Shown: piece by piece, positions 1 through 8,969 of the stretch | How positions within the stretch are numbered: the first letter of the stretch is position 1 | How the letters are laid out: every line of letters starts with the position of its first letter | The notes under the pieces: generated by a model | Database searches by the model: none | What the model was told of the DNA's origin: nothing | What the model saw: the letters and a program-made list of their open reading frames with translations, nothing else | Made by a program: the position numbers and the translations under genes | Assembly: GCF_039521925.1 (NCBI RefSeq) | Contig: NZ_BAAACY010000022.1 | Location: 6,352-70,351, forward strand | Direction of reading: 5' to 3' | DNA: 64,000 nt | Origin: Virgibacillus salarius | GTDB taxonomy: Bacteria; Bacillota; Bacilli; Bacillales; Amphibacillaceae

Positions 1-309
1 TCAGGAAGAGCTGATGCAACTACTGGTACAGAAATGACTATTAAAATGGCACTAGAGTCCTCTAACTCTGATAAGCTGGAATTTGTTGAAGGATTTGAAC
101 AACCAGATGTGGAAGGTGTTCCAAGCTATGGAGCAGCAGCATTCCATTTGGATAATACAGATCTACGCGATGCCTATAATGAAAAGCTAGCTGAGTTAAA
201 AGAAGATGGTACAGTAGCTGAACTTCTTGAAAAGAATGGATTTAGCGAAGCAAATAACATGGTAGAGCCCGGAATTACTACAGAAAAAATCTGTAACGGT
301 GAACTATAA
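1..309 (+). CDS. ehuB: Ectoine/hydroxyectoine ABC transporter substrate-binding protein, C-terminal part
   Basis: This is the 3' end of a solute-binding protein gene whose start lies left of the window; frame 1 is open from base 1. The 102 visible residues form the end of a family 3 (polar amino acid type) periplasmic-binding fold. The stretch YGAAAFHLDNTDLRDAYNE followed by a Leu/Lys-rich helix is typical of EhuB and its relatives. It would be a lipoprotein capturing ectoines outside the membrane. The ectoine assignment rests mainly on the downstream genes, especially the ATPase. A general amino-acid binding protein is the alternative. Confidence 0.75.
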   Translation, partial: SGRADATTGTEMTIKMALESSNSDKLEFVEGFEQPDVEGVPSYGAAAFHLDNTDLRDAYNEKLAELKEDGTVAELLEKNGFSEANNMVEPGITTEKICNGEL

Positions 310-351
310 GAATTAAAATAACACGTACACTATAGTAAACCAATGACTCCA

Positions 352-402
352 TAGGGTCCGACTTCCCTTACCTTAGGGGGAGTCAGACCCTATAATTTTT
401 TT
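352..402 (+). terminator. Intra-operon rho-independent terminator after ehuB
   Basis: A long stem (TAGGGTC-GACT-CCC pairing with GGG-GAGTC-GACCCTA) is followed by a T-run. It lies between the binding-protein gene and the permease gene. Partial read-through here would give more binding protein than permease, a common arrangement in ABC importer operons. Confidence 0.8.
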
Positions 403-434
403 GAGAAACCATACATCTAACTGAAAAATAAGGA

Positions 435-1106
435 GTGATCACTATTAAAGCAATTATAGATATTTTTCCCATGTTAGCGCAGGGGCTAACCATTACCATC
501 TCTGTACTAATTGCCTCTGCATTTTTTGGTTATTTATTTGCGTTTATTGCAGGGCTTTGTCGCCTTTCCAAAAATGTTATCCTTCGAAAATTCACCGGAT
601 TCTATGTAGAAATATTCCGTGGAACCTCTCTAATTGTTCAATTATTCTGGTTATACTATGCAGTTCCTATGCTTTTTGGAATTGAACTTGGAAGTAATTG
701 GTGGGTTGGCGTCATCGCAATCGCTTTAAACTATGGGGCTTATATGTCAGAAATTGTACGAGGATCTATACTCGCTGTAGCAAAAGGACAGACTGAGGCT
801 GCCACTGCGTTAAATATGTCACGTTTCCAACGTATGCGCCTGGTTATTTTCCCGCAAGCGGTACGAATGATGCTTCCCGAATTTGGGAATTATTTAATTC
901 AAATGCTCAAGGCTACATCACTTGTATCCTTAATTGGTATGCATGATATTTTATACTACGGAGATATATTACGAAGCTCCAATCTTTCACAAGCACCGAC
1001 AGTCTATTTATTAGTATTAGTCTTCTACTTTATTCTTGCACTTCCATTAATTTTCTTGACTCGTAAAATGGAAGACATCTCGAAGAAAGGGGTGGCTAGT
1101 CAATGA
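435..1106 (+). CDS. ehuC: Ectoine/hydroxyectoine ABC transporter permease
   Basis: Inner-membrane permease of the His/Glu/Gln/Arg/opine class, 223 residues, with about five hydrophobic helices. The cytoplasmic EAA loop reads EAATALNMSRFQRMRLVIFPQ, at about residues 115-135, where the ATPase docks. It pairs with ehuD to form the channel. The GTG at 435 overlaps the strong AAGGAG site (430-435), so it is badly placed for initiation. The next in-frame codons are ATC, ACT and ATT, and the ATT at 444 has ideal spacing. The true start is therefore uncertain. It overlaps ehuD by 4 nt. Confidence 0.85.
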   Translation: MITIKAIIDIFPMLAQGLTITISVLIASAFFGYLFAFIAGLCRLSKNVILRKFTGFYVEIFRGTSLIVQLFWLYYAVPMLFGIELGSNWWVGVIAIALNYGAYMSEIVRGSILAVAKGQTEAATALNMSRFQRMRLVIFPQAVRMMLPEFGNYLIQMLKATSLVSLIGMHDILYYGDILRSSNLSQAPTVYLLVLVFYFILALPLIFLTRKMEDISKKGVASQ

Positions 1107-1813
1107 ATATTTGGAGCTGGGATGTATTTGCTGACGCGTTTTTAGTTATTGTACAGGGGCTTGGAATAACATTAGGTCTTACAATAGCCTGTTATTTATT
1201 TGCTTTGATATTTGGATTTTTCTGGACCTTCCTTAGAAGAATTCCTTTCAAGCCGCTTCATTGGGTCATAACTTGGATTATGGAATTTATTCGTTCTACA
1301 CCACCTCTCGTTCAGCTATTCTTTATCTTTTATGCATGGCCGATGGTACCTGTGGTAGGAATGACATTAGACCCATTCACAAGTGCAATCCTTGGACTCG
1401 GCATCCACTTTAGCACGTATATTGGCGAAGTATACCGATCGGGCATTGATGGTGTGGATAAAGGACAATGGGAGGCTGCAAGGGCGTTAAACTTTTCCAC
1501 TAGACAAAAATGGACTAAAATTATATTACCACAGGCTATTCCTCCGACCATTCCAATGTTAGGTAACTATTTAATTATTATGTTTAAAGAAGTTCCACTA
1601 GCATCCACCATTGGTGTGGCGGGTATTCTCCACATGGCAAATAGCTATGGTGCTCAATACTGGACTTATCTTGAGCCATTAACCATTGTAGCTATCCTAT
1701 TCTTATTAATGAGTTACCCTTCCGCTTTACTCATTAATAAGCTGGAAAAGAGAATGAATCGCCGCTTTGATAAGAAAGAAGCATTAAATAGTAGTAAAGG
1801 AGCGACAGCATAA
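1103..1813 (+). CDS. ehuD: Ectoine/hydroxyectoine ABC transporter permease
   Basis: Second permease of the importer, 236 residues, with multiple transmembrane helices and an EAA loop reading EAARALNFSTRQKWTKIILP (about residues 130-150). The ATG overlaps the ehuC stop as ATGA, and its own stop overlaps the ehuA ATG as TAATG. Translational coupling across three genes is therefore likely. The C-terminus is basic. The assignment to EhuD rather than a generic polar amino-acid permease follows from the operon order and the ATPase. Confidence 0.83.
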   Translation: MNIWSWDVFADAFLVIVQGLGITLGLTIACYLFALIFGFFWTFLRRIPFKPLHWVITWIMEFIRSTPPLVQLFFIFYAWPMVPVVGMTLDPFTSAILGLGIHFSTYIGEVYRSGIDGVDKGQWEAARALNFSTRQKWTKIILPQAIPPTIPMLGNYLIIMFKEVPLASTIGVAGILHMANSYGAQYWTYLEPLTIVAILFLLMSYPSALLINKLEKRMNRRFDKKEALNSSKGATA

Positions 1814-2583
1814 TGATAGAGCCGATTGTTACCTTTAATGATGTTCATAAATCATTTGGAGATGTCAAAGTATTAAAAGGGATTGATCTAGATATTAAGC
1901 CTGCAGAAAAAGTTGCAATCATAGGCCCAAGTGGTTCTGGTAAAACAACCATTATACGAATGCTAATGACATTAGAGCAACCAACTTCAGGAGATATTAT
2001 TGTTGATGGTAAAAACCTTTGGAAGATGGAGAAAAAGGGGAGTATGGTTGACGCAAATGAAAAACATTTGCGTAATGTCCGGGGAGATATAGGTATGGTA
2101 TTCCAACATTTTAATTTATTCCCACATATGACCATTTTGGAAAACTGTATGACGGCACCGATCCACGTCAAAAATGAAGATAAATCTACAGCCAAGCAGC
2201 GCTCTATTGAGATGCTTGAAAAAGTTGGACTTGGTGACAAATTGGACAATTATCCTAGCCAACTTTCTGGAGGACAAAAACAGCGTGTTGCTATGGCAAG
2301 AGCGCTCGTGATGCGACCAAAAGTTATGCTATTTGATGAAGTAACATCTGCACTTGACCCAGAATTAGTTGGTGAAGTACTAGAAGTTATTCGTGACATT
2401 GCCAAAGAGGGGGAAATGGCAATGATTCTCGTTACGCATGAAATGGACTTTGCTCTTGACGTAGCTGACAAAGTATTATTCCTTGATGAAGGTGTCATTG
2501 CTGAGCAGGGAACAGCTAGCGAGGTTATTGAGCATTCTACAAACGAACGATTGCAAAGCTTCCTGCATCGTTTTAGAAGCTAA
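1813..2583 (+). CDS. ehuA: Ectoine/hydroxyectoine ABC transporter ATP-binding protein
   Basis: ABC ATPase of 256 residues that powers the importer. Visible motifs are Walker A GPSGSGKTT (about 37-45), Q-loop VFQHFNLFPHM, signature LSGGQKQRVAMARAL, Walker B VMLFDEVTSALDPE and the switch His in LVTHEM. The insertion before the Q-loop, with NEKHLRNVRG and a preceding Lys/Gly-rich stretch, is characteristic of EhuA in my recollection. It is less usual in generic GlnQ-type ATPases. It is the last gene of the operon; a repeat-associated hairpin lies downstream. Confidence 0.85.
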   Translation: MIEPIVTFNDVHKSFGDVKVLKGIDLDIKPAEKVAIIGPSGSGKTTIIRMLMTLEQPTSGDIIVDGKNLWKMEKKGSMVDANEKHLRNVRGDIGMVFQHFNLFPHMTILENCMTAPIHVKNEDKSTAKQRSIEMLEKVGLGDKLDNYPSQLSGGQKQRVAMARALVMRPKVMLFDEVTSALDPELVGEVLEVIRDIAKEGEMAMILVTHEMDFALDVADKVLFLDEGVIAEQGTASEVIEHSTNERLQSFLHRFRS

Positions 2584-2647
2584 TGAAAAACATAATATCT
2601 TCCTCAACGGAGATGAATTAGCAGTAGCATTGAAATCTCTAACCATT

Positions 2648-2919
2648 TTCTTTACTCAAAATACGAATAATCATGTTATCAATAGGAGTATCATCGCCGC
2701 ACCGTGGAACTATACTCGCTTTCTGCGGGCACGGCCTCAGCTAACTTGGTAAAGAAAAAACGTTACCAAGTGGATCTTCGGACGCGTGTTGTTCTCGCCG
2801 GAGTCTCGCTTATTTCAGGTGCTAAATGAATAATCCTAACCAAAAAACGAACGATAATTAATTTTTGACTAATTATCGTTCGTTTTTTATTGTTTCTTCA
2901 TTCTTTTGTCTCAGCCTCT
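2648..2919. repeat. Repeat family D copy 1 (MITE-like, uninterrupted)
   Basis: This block matches 14868-15601 over most of its length, from TTCTTTACTCAAAATACG to the right end TTTTGTCTCAGCCTCT. The right terminal inverted repeat is present, but the left one seen in copy 2 (AGAGGCTGGTACAAAA) is missing, so this copy is 5'-truncated. Its middle (about 2695-2815) is a diverged, inverted version of the GC-richer core found in family A. Its hairpin at 2842-2888 is intact, whereas in copy 2 an IS remnant sits inside the hairpin. Confidence 0.75.
2842..2888. terminator. Perfect 19-bp hairpin, bidirectional terminator-like
   Basis: AAAAAACGAACGATAATTA pairs perfectly with its complement across a 9-nt loop. 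The A-run and T-run ends make it a plausible terminator for both ehuA (plus) and murB (minus). It is also part of repeat D. Confidence 0.7.
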
Positions 2920-2945
2920 TTTGTCAGATATACAATTGCCATAAC

Positions 2946-3878
2946 CTAGCGAACTGGATCTTCACCAATTATCTTAACTTCTCTCTCTAATCGCACTCCA
3001 AACTTTTCATTTACTGTATCTTGAACATAGCGAATGAGATTAATATATTCTGTAGCTGTTGCATGATCCTTATTAACAATAAAGCCAGCATGCTTTAAAG
3101 AAACCTGTGCTCCGCCAATTTGCTTTCCTTGCAATTCACTGTCTTGAATCAATTTTCCAGCAAAATAACCTGGTGGTCGTTTAAATACACTTCCACATGA
3201 AGGATACTCTAATGGTTGCTTCGATTCTCTTTTATACGTCAAATCATCCATTATAGCTTTTATTTCTGCATATTTACCTTTTTCCAACGAAAAAGTTGCT
3301 TCAAGAACAATATATCCCTTTTCTGGAATGTTACTTGTACGGTATGCTAGATCCAGATCAGATGCTGTTAATACTTGGAGATTTCCATCCTTATCTACTA
3401 CCTTGGTGCTTACTAACACATCTTTTATTTCGCCACCGTAGGCTCCAGCGTTCATATACAATGCACCACCTACTGACCCTGGTATACCACAGGCAAATTC
3501 CAACCCGGATAACGTTTTAGTTAGTGCTTCTCGGGAAACATCAATAATTCGCGCACCACTTTGAGCAACAATTGTAGAGCCGTTAGTGGAAATATCCGTT
3601 AATCGATGAAGATTCATAACAATTCCGCGTATTCCCCCATCTTTTACGATCAAATTAGAACCATTCCCCAGTAATGTAAATGCAATCTTTTCTTCGTTCG
3701 CCAACCTTACAATTTCCTGTACTTCATGATATGTTTCAGGTGTTACTAAAAAATCAGCCTTCCCGCCAAGACGGGTATACGTATGATTCTTTAATTCTTC
3801 GTCCACCATCACATTACTCTCGGATGTAATTTCTATTAATTTATTGTATATATGATGACTCAATCCCACACGTATCAT
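2946..3878 (-). CDS. murB: UDP-N-acetylenolpyruvoylglucosamine reductase (MurB)
   Basis: Flavoenzyme that reduces UDP-GlcNAc-enolpyruvate to UDP-MurNAc with NADPH, the second committed step of peptidoglycan synthesis, in the cytoplasm. The FAD domain shows LLGNGSNLIV (about 70-79) and GIPGSVGGALYMNAGAYGGE (about 130-149). The C-terminal MurB domain shows YPSCGSVFKRP with the proton-donor Ser. At about 310 residues it has the usual Gram-positive length. The ATG at 3878 directly abuts AAAGGA, so the GTG at 3869 with 9-nt spacing is the likelier start. It stands alone. Confidence 0.95.
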   Translation of the reverse strand: MIRVGLSHHIYNKLIEITSESNVMVDEELKNHTYTRLGGKADFLVTPETYHEVQEIVRLANEEKIAFTLLGNGSNLIVKDGGIRGIVMNLHRLTDISTNGSTIVAQSGARIIDVSREALTKTLSGLEFACGIPGSVGGALYMNAGAYGGEIKDVLVSTKVVDKDGNLQVLTASDLDLAYRTSNIPEKGYIVLEATFSLEKGKYAEIKAIMDDLTYKRESKQPLEYPSCGSVFKRPPGYFAGKLIQDSELQGKQIGGAQVSLKHAGFIVNKDHATATEYINLIRYVQDTVNEKFGVRLEREVKIIGEDPVR

Positions 3879-3929
3879 TCCTTTAATAGTTATTCCAAAA
3901 TACTTGATGATACTCTTCTACATTGTAAG

Positions 3930-4742
3930 CTATTCAATCTGATCTTGCCACAAAAACTCATAAATGTATTGGTCCACTAGCTTACTCTCGTGTAACCCAC
4001 TGTGACTTAAATGCAGATCGTCAATAATAACCTCTTCTAATTGATCCTTTGGTATAATCGTTCGTAACGACTTAATACTTTCTGGCACAGCAATTGCATC
4101 CCCCGTACTTCCAATACTTAATACTTGTGTATATTCTGGAAATGATCGCTCTCTCAAAAATTGTAAAGCAGGAGAATCGGGATGCAAATCAGTAGCAGCA
4201 GGATCACGATTTAGTTGGAAATATTCTTCACTATAGATCCCATCAAACGGGCTACCGATCGCTATAAATTTACGAACAGTAGGAAACTTCACCCCTTGGT
4301 ATTGCTTCATATACTCCAAGGAGACGATTCCTCCCATCGAATGTCCAACAAGATTGACATTTTCAATAGAATAAACAGCTTTCATATCTGCTAAGACAGC
4401 AGCTAGCCAACCTGCTGTCTCTTCAAAACTTGCTCGGTTATTTTCAAAAATAACCTGAACAAATACAGGCTCTTTTTTACCTTTACTAAGGTTATATTTT
4501 TCAATTGCTCCGTTATTTTTCACAAAATAGACAAGTGCTTTGTTACCCCAGTTATAATCACTCTCAAATCGTTTTAGCATATGGCCAAATGAATTCACAG
4601 TTCCCTTATAACCATGTACAAACAACGTTGGTCGTATTTTGTCAAAATCTGACTTTGTTTTATTGGGCATATATACAAGGGCTATCAATCCTAGGATCAC
4701 TATACATATGGACGCAATACTCATTAGATGTTTTTTCTTCAA
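3930..4742 (-). CDS. Membrane-anchored alpha/beta hydrolase, DUF915 type
   Basis: Predicted extracytoplasmic serine hydrolase of the DUF915 (lipase-like) family, 270 residues. One N-terminal hydrophobic segment (about 8-25) acts as anchor or uncleaved signal. The oxyanion region FVHGYKGT (about 41-48), the nucleophile elbow GHSMGG with Ser near 135, an Asp in GSTGDAI and a C-terminal His in LHLSHSG complete a plausible triad. The start is TTG at 4742, preceded by GGGAG with 5-nt spacing. The substrate is unknown. Related Bacillaceae proteins are annotated only as hydrolases. Confidence 0.8.
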   Translation of the reverse strand: MKKKHLMSIASICIVILGLIALVYMPNKTKSDFDKIRPTLFVHGYKGTVNSFGHMLKRFESDYNWGNKALVYFVKNNGAIEKYNLSKGKKEPVFVQVIFENNRASFEETAGWLAAVLADMKAVYSIENVNLVGHSMGGIVSLEYMKQYQGVKFPTVRKFIAIGSPFDGIYSEEYFQLNRDPAATDLHPDSPALQFLRERSFPEYTQVLSIGSTGDAIAVPESIKSLRTIIPKDQLEEVIIDDLHLSHSGLHESKLVDQYIYEFLWQDQIE

Positions 4743-4899
4743 AAATACTCCCTCATTTATCTGGCAGTGATCTAAACCATTACCATATCACCGGTTGATC
4801 TGGATTGGTAATGATACAGAAGGTTTCCCCTATTGCCCTTCATTATAGCATGTCTCATCGGTATTTTCCTTTTAGAAATAGTGACATTTGTTGAAGCAA

Positions 4900-5688
4900 T
4901 TATATATGATGGAAAACTGGCTGTTTTCCCTTAAAAGTTGTAATATACGAAAAACCTAGTGATCGCAATAATTCTATCGCCTCTGCTAGTCCATAACCTA
5001 CAGTAGACGCTTGATGGGAATCAGAACCAATTGTAATGATTTCCCCACCACACTCCTTGTATAACTTAAGGATATCTTTACTAGGCATGGCACTATTAAG
5101 ACCATAACGGAACCCAGAGGTATTTATTTCTATTCCCTTCCCTGCTGGTATGATTTCTTGAAATATCTCCTCAATCAGATTCAGAAAGCTATGTTCATTT
5201 TTTCTTGTCTGTGTATATCTTTTTATCAAATCAATATGTCCTAAAACTTGAAAGTCTTTAAAATGAGTAATGCAATCTAGTAATTCTTGATAATACGCTT
5301 GATATGCCTCATCCACTGTTTTACCTTGAAAGAAAGCTCCAGAATGTAAATCCATTCCAGAAGTGGTATGCATAGAACAGATGATAAAATCAAATGTTTC
5401 CTCCTGTATCATTTGCTTGCAATTGTCTAACAAATGGGGCTGTACCCCTATTTCTAAACCCTTTTTTATGTTGATACGCTCCTTATATAAACACTGCATT
5501 TCTTTGATTTTTTTTTCATAGGCAGGTAAATCTAACTCAAAATGAATCGTAGGATCTGGATAATCCTCATCAATATGCTCAGTGAAGCAAACTTCCTTTA
5601 GTCCCTTCTTCAAGGCGGCTTCTATTGTCTCCTCCATTGGCGTATCACAATCTGCTGAAAAATTACTATGTATATGATAATCGAACAT
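4900..5688 (-). CDS. hisJ: Histidinol-phosphatase, PHP family
   Basis: Dephosphorylates L-histidinol phosphate in the penultimate part of histidine synthesis. It belongs to the PHP family, unrelated to the HAD-type HisB-N. Metal ligands are visible as DYHIHSNF near the N-terminus, an internal Glu in KGLEIG, His in CSMHTT and the C-terminal GSDSHQ. The ATG at 5688 was chosen because GGGAGGG precedes it by 8 nt. A longer frame to 5715 would run over the divergent his promoter. It is transcribed away from hisZ, so all histidine steps sit together. Confidence 0.9.
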   Translation of the reverse strand: MFDYHIHSNFSADCDTPMEETIEAALKKGLKEVCFTEHIDEDYPDPTIHFELDLPAYEKKIKEMQCLYKERINIKKGLEIGVQPHLLDNCKQMIQEETFDFIICSMHTTSGMDLHSGAFFQGKTVDEAYQAYYQELLDCITHFKDFQVLGHIDLIKRYTQTRKNEHSFLNLIEEIFQEIIPAGKGIEINTSGFRYGLNSAMPSKDILKLYKECGGEIITIGSDSHQASTVGYGLAEAIELLRSLGFSYITTFKGKQPVFHHI

Positions 5689-5708
5689 AAAAATATCCCT
5701 CCCTTTGG

Positions 5709-5737
5709 TTGACAATTCCTTTTATAATTATTAGAAT
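5709..5737 (+). promoter_or_regulatory. SigA promoter of the his operon
   Basis: TTGACA (5709-5714), a 17-nt spacer and TAGAAT (5732-5737). This is about 60 nt before hisZ, with no T-box or long leader between, so control is presumably by a trans-acting factor or is constitutive. Confidence 0.75.
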
Positions 5738-5798
5738 ACTATATAACTTTAATTAAATAAAGCGATAAAGTAATAAAGTGAAAAGGAGTAAACTTACA

Positions 5799-7037
5799 AT
5801 GCAGCCTTTTTTAATAAATAGCTCCTATAGCAACGTTATAGACGATTTTCAGCAGCAAGAAGTATTAATAAACAAATTAAAACACCGTTTTAAAACCTAT
5901 GGGTATCGTCAAATTAAGATTCCAGCATTTGAGTATTATGATATGTATGCTTCCATTAATGGAATTGTAAATACAGATGACATGGTTAAAGTTATGGTTC
6001 CTAAAGGAAAGGTACTTGTATTACGACCAGACGTCACTATTCCTATTACACAGGTTATGGTCAATCATCCCACCACTCAAAATGATCGTTACTTTTATAT
6101 CATGGACATATTTCGTTACCATGATCAAGCAAATCAAGTAAACGAACGAACACAAGCAGGAATTGAACACTTTGGAAAAAAATCAGCTACTACTGATGCA
6201 GAAGTAATTGCATTGGCAATTCATACACTGCAAGATATGGGTTTTATTGATTTTAAAATGGAAATAGGTCATGCAGGATTGTTCAAAGCATTAATATCGC
6301 TCGCTGGGTTGTCTAAGCAAGAATTAATCCATCTACAAAACTTTATTCAATCTAAAAATATAGCTGAATTAGAGCCCTACCTAAATTCGCTTGAGATTGA
6401 TGATCCGCTGAAAGAATTGATTAGGAACATTCCTTTTCTTTATGGTCTGCCAGGTGATGTAATCAATGCTATTCAGAAATACGGATTACAGGAAAATATG
6501 CAAGCGGAATTACAGCACCTCATAGATGTTTATGACATTCTAAAAGCCTATCAGCTTACTGATTATATAATATTTAACCTTGGTTTAATTAACGATATGG
6601 ATTATTACTCAGATATCATCTTTCAAGGGTTTATTGAGTTTATCGGGGAACCGGTAGTCATGGGTGGTAGATATGATCAATTAGGAAAACAATTTGGAGC
6701 ATCTATACCAGCAATAGGGTTTGCATATGACTTGCAGTTATTAGAAAGGGCTTTACAACGGCATGAGTTATTAGCAACACCAACAACCATATCAGACATC
6801 ATTGTTTATTATCATCCCTCTATGCAAAAGAAAGCACTAACTGATACGTTACATTTACGGAAATGCGGCTATGTCGTACTTAGCTTTCCTGATCAAGAAA
6901 ACAGCCTGACTACTTCAGCATGCACCATCCACTATCAGAAGGATTCTTGTACGCTCATAAATAAAGGGAATTCATATCAATTCCATGACATAACTGAAGT
7001 ACAGGAGTTATTAGTTATGCAAGAGGGGGAGGTTTAG
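5799..7037 (+). CDS. hisZ: ATP phosphoribosyltransferase regulatory subunit HisZ
   Basis: HisRS-like catalytically inactive paralogue that complexes with short-form HisG and confers histidine feedback inhibition. It has a class II synthetase fold of 412 residues. Motif-2-like LRPDVTIPITQV and a MGGRYDQLG segment are clear, while the C-terminal tRNA anticodon domain of real HisRS is missing. The ATG at 5799 follows AAAAGGAG. An upstream in-frame GTG (5778) would sit in front of that site and is unlikely. It is the first gene of the operon and abuts hisG. Confidence 0.93.
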   Translation: MQPFLINSSYSNVIDDFQQQEVLINKLKHRFKTYGYRQIKIPAFEYYDMYASINGIVNTDDMVKVMVPKGKVLVLRPDVTIPITQVMVNHPTTQNDRYFYIMDIFRYHDQANQVNERTQAGIEHFGKKSATTDAEVIALAIHTLQDMGFIDFKMEIGHAGLFKALISLAGLSKQELIHLQNFIQSKNIAELEPYLNSLEIDDPLKELIRNIPFLYGLPGDVINAIQKYGLQENMQAELQHLIDVYDILKAYQLTDYIIFNLGLINDMDYYSDIIFQGFIEFIGEPVVMGGRYDQLGKQFGASIPAIGFAYDLQLLERALQRHELLATPTTISDIIVYYHPSMQKKALTDTLHLRKCGYVVLSFPDQENSLTTSACTIHYQKDSCTLINKGNSYQFHDITEVQELLVMQEGEV

Positions 7038-7667
7038 TTGGAAGCTTTCACATTAGCGGTAGCCAAGGGTAGAACAGCTAACCAGACAATACATCTGATG
7101 AAAAAGATTGGAATTATTTTCAATAACTTTACATCATCAAGTCGAAAATTAGTTTTTTACAATTCAGATAAAACCATCAGGTTACTATTTGTAAAAGCTG
7201 TAGATGTCCCGACTTATGTGGAAAGAGGCGCAGCAGATGTCGGTATAGTAGGAAAGGACAATGTACTTGAATCCGAGGCAGATGTATATGACATACTCGA
7301 TTTACGAATTGGGCAATGTACTTTTGCCATAGCTGGTAAACCCGGAGAGAATTTAAATAAAGAGAAACCAATTACCATTGCAACGAAGTATCCAACCATT
7401 ACTCACAATTACTTTTCTAAAAAAGGCAAAGCCATTCATATTGTAAAGTTGAATGGCTCCGTTGAGCTAGCTCCCCTTATCGGATTAGCAGATGCAATCG
7501 TTGATATCGTGGAGACCGGTAACACATTAAAAGAAAATGGTCTAGTAGTTTTAGAGGAAGTAGAACCAATTAGTACGCGGCTCATTATTAATAAAGCAAG
7601 CTTTGCTATTAAAAGCACAAGTATACAACCATTTATTGAAAAATTACGATTGGGCTTGGAGGAGTAA
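7038..7667 (+). CDS. hisG: ATP phosphoribosyltransferase, short form
   Basis: Catalyses the first step of histidine synthesis, ATP plus PRPP to PR-ATP. At 209 residues it is the short form, which lacks the C-terminal regulatory domain and needs HisZ, encoded just upstream. The PRPP-binding region reads DAIVDIVETGNTLKENGL (about 154-171). The start is TTG at 7038, directly after the hisZ TAG, with GGGGGAGG overlapping the end of hisZ. Coupled translation with hisZ would support 1:1 assembly. Confidence 0.95.
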   Translation: MEAFTLAVAKGRTANQTIHLMKKIGIIFNNFTSSSRKLVFYNSDKTIRLLFVKAVDVPTYVERGAADVGIVGKDNVLESEADVYDILDLRIGQCTFAIAGKPGENLNKEKPITIATKYPTITHNYFSKKGKAIHIVKLNGSVELAPLIGLADAIVDIVETGNTLKENGLVVLEEVEPISTRLIINKASFAIKSTSIQPFIEKLRLGLEE

Positions 7668-7670
7668 CAC

Positions 7671-8969
7671 GTGAAACAAATAACAGGTGCGCAATATTGG
7701 ACGGAGAAGAACCAAATCGCAAAAAGGAGAACATTAGATAACAATACTGATCAAACGGTTTTAGATATTATTAATCAGATTAAACAATCTGGAGATGCAG
7801 CAATTAGACAGTTAACAAAAGAATTGGATGATGTACTATTACCTAAATTTCAGGTTACTAAAGAGGAGTTTAAAGACGCATATAAACAGGTTAGTCCAGC
7901 TTTCTTTCGTGCACTTACAAAAGCAAAAAACAACATCCAACAATTTCATGCAAAACAAATGCAACAATCGTGGTTTACAAATAGTCATTCCGGTATTTTA
8001 TTAGGGCAAAAGATTACACCACTTGAAAAGGTTGGAATCTATGTGCCTGGTGGAAAGGCAGCATATCCTTCAACTGTATTAATGAATGTTATTCCTGCCA
8101 AGATTGCTGGAGTAGAGTCGATACATATAGCTACCCCTCCACAGGCCAATGGAAAGGTTAACCCACATATTCTTGTTGCTGCAAAAGAAGCAGGCGTAGA
8201 TAGCATCTATAAGATTGGTGGAGCACAAGCGATAGCTGCTTTCGCTTATGGAACAGAAACGGTACCAAAAGTCCAAAAAATTACTGGCCCTGGTAATGCA
8301 TTTGTTGCTAGTGCAAAAAAATGCGTCTATGGGGATGTAGCCATAGATATGATAGCTGGTCCCAGCGAAATTTGTATTGTTGCCGACGAATCAGCACCAG
8401 CACCTTACATTGCTGCTGATCTATTATCACAGGCAGAGCATGATGAGGCGGCAAAGCCGATATGCATCACGGCGGATCGTACACTTGCAGCTGCCATCCA
8501 ACTAGAAGTCGAAAAACAAACAGAATTATTATCTAGAAAGCACATTATCAAGCAAGCCCTAAAACAAAATGGACGCATTATTCTTGTTAAGCACTTGAAT
8601 GAAGCATTTACAATTGTGAATGATCTAGCACCCGAACATGTACAGCTTATGATAAAGGAACCGATGGAAAATCTGAGATACGTTAATAATGCCGGTGCCA
8701 TCTTTATAGGCAATTATTCACCAGAGGCATTAGGAGACTATCTAGCAGGACCGAATCATACGTTACCTACAAATGGTACTGCTGCTTTCTCTTCACCTTT
8801 AGGTGTTTATGATTTCGTAAAAAAATCAAGCATTATCCATTATGATAAAACAGCCTTGCTAGAAACAGCTGATGAAATAATTGAGTTAGCAATGACAGAA
8901 AAGTTAACAGCGCATGCAGAATCAATTAACCTACGAAAGGATGGCCGCAATGCGAAATCATACAATTAA
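7671..8969 (+). CDS. hisD: Histidinol dehydrogenase
   Basis: NAD-dependent, zinc-containing enzyme that carries out the last two oxidations, histidinol to histidine, 432 residues. Family hallmarks are VGIYVPGGKAAYPSTVLMN (about 124-142), the zinc-ligand segment LLSQAEHDEAAKP and the C-terminal GPNHTLPTNGTAAFSS. It starts at GTG 7671 with GGAGGAG upstream, 3 nt after hisG. Its end overlaps hisB by about 20 nt. Confidence 0.96.
   Translation: MKQITGAQYWTEKNQIAKRRTLDNNTDQTVLDIINQIKQSGDAAIRQLTKELDDVLLPKFQVTKEEFKDAYKQVSPAFFRALTKAKNNIQQFHAKQMQQSWFTNSHSGILLGQKITPLEKVGIYVPGGKAAYPSTVLMNVIPAKIAGVESIHIATPPQANGKVNPHILVAAKEAGVDSIYKIGGAQAIAAFAYGTETVPKVQKITGPGNAFVASAKKCVYGDVAIDMIAGPSEICIVADESAPAPYIAADLLSQAEHDEAAKPICITADRTLAAAIQLEVEKQTELLSRKHIIKQALKQNGRIILVKHLNEAFTIVNDLAPEHVQLMIKEPMENLRYVNNAGAIFIGNYSPEALGDYLAGPNHTLPTNGTAAFSSPLGVYDFVKKSSIIHYDKTALLETADEIIELAMTEKLTAHAESINLRKDGRNAKSYN

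Noticed and set aside
1330..1551. Minus-strand frame inside ehuD and many similar antisense frames elsewhere
   Set aside because: Shadow of the real coding strand, with no ribosome site or family similarity.
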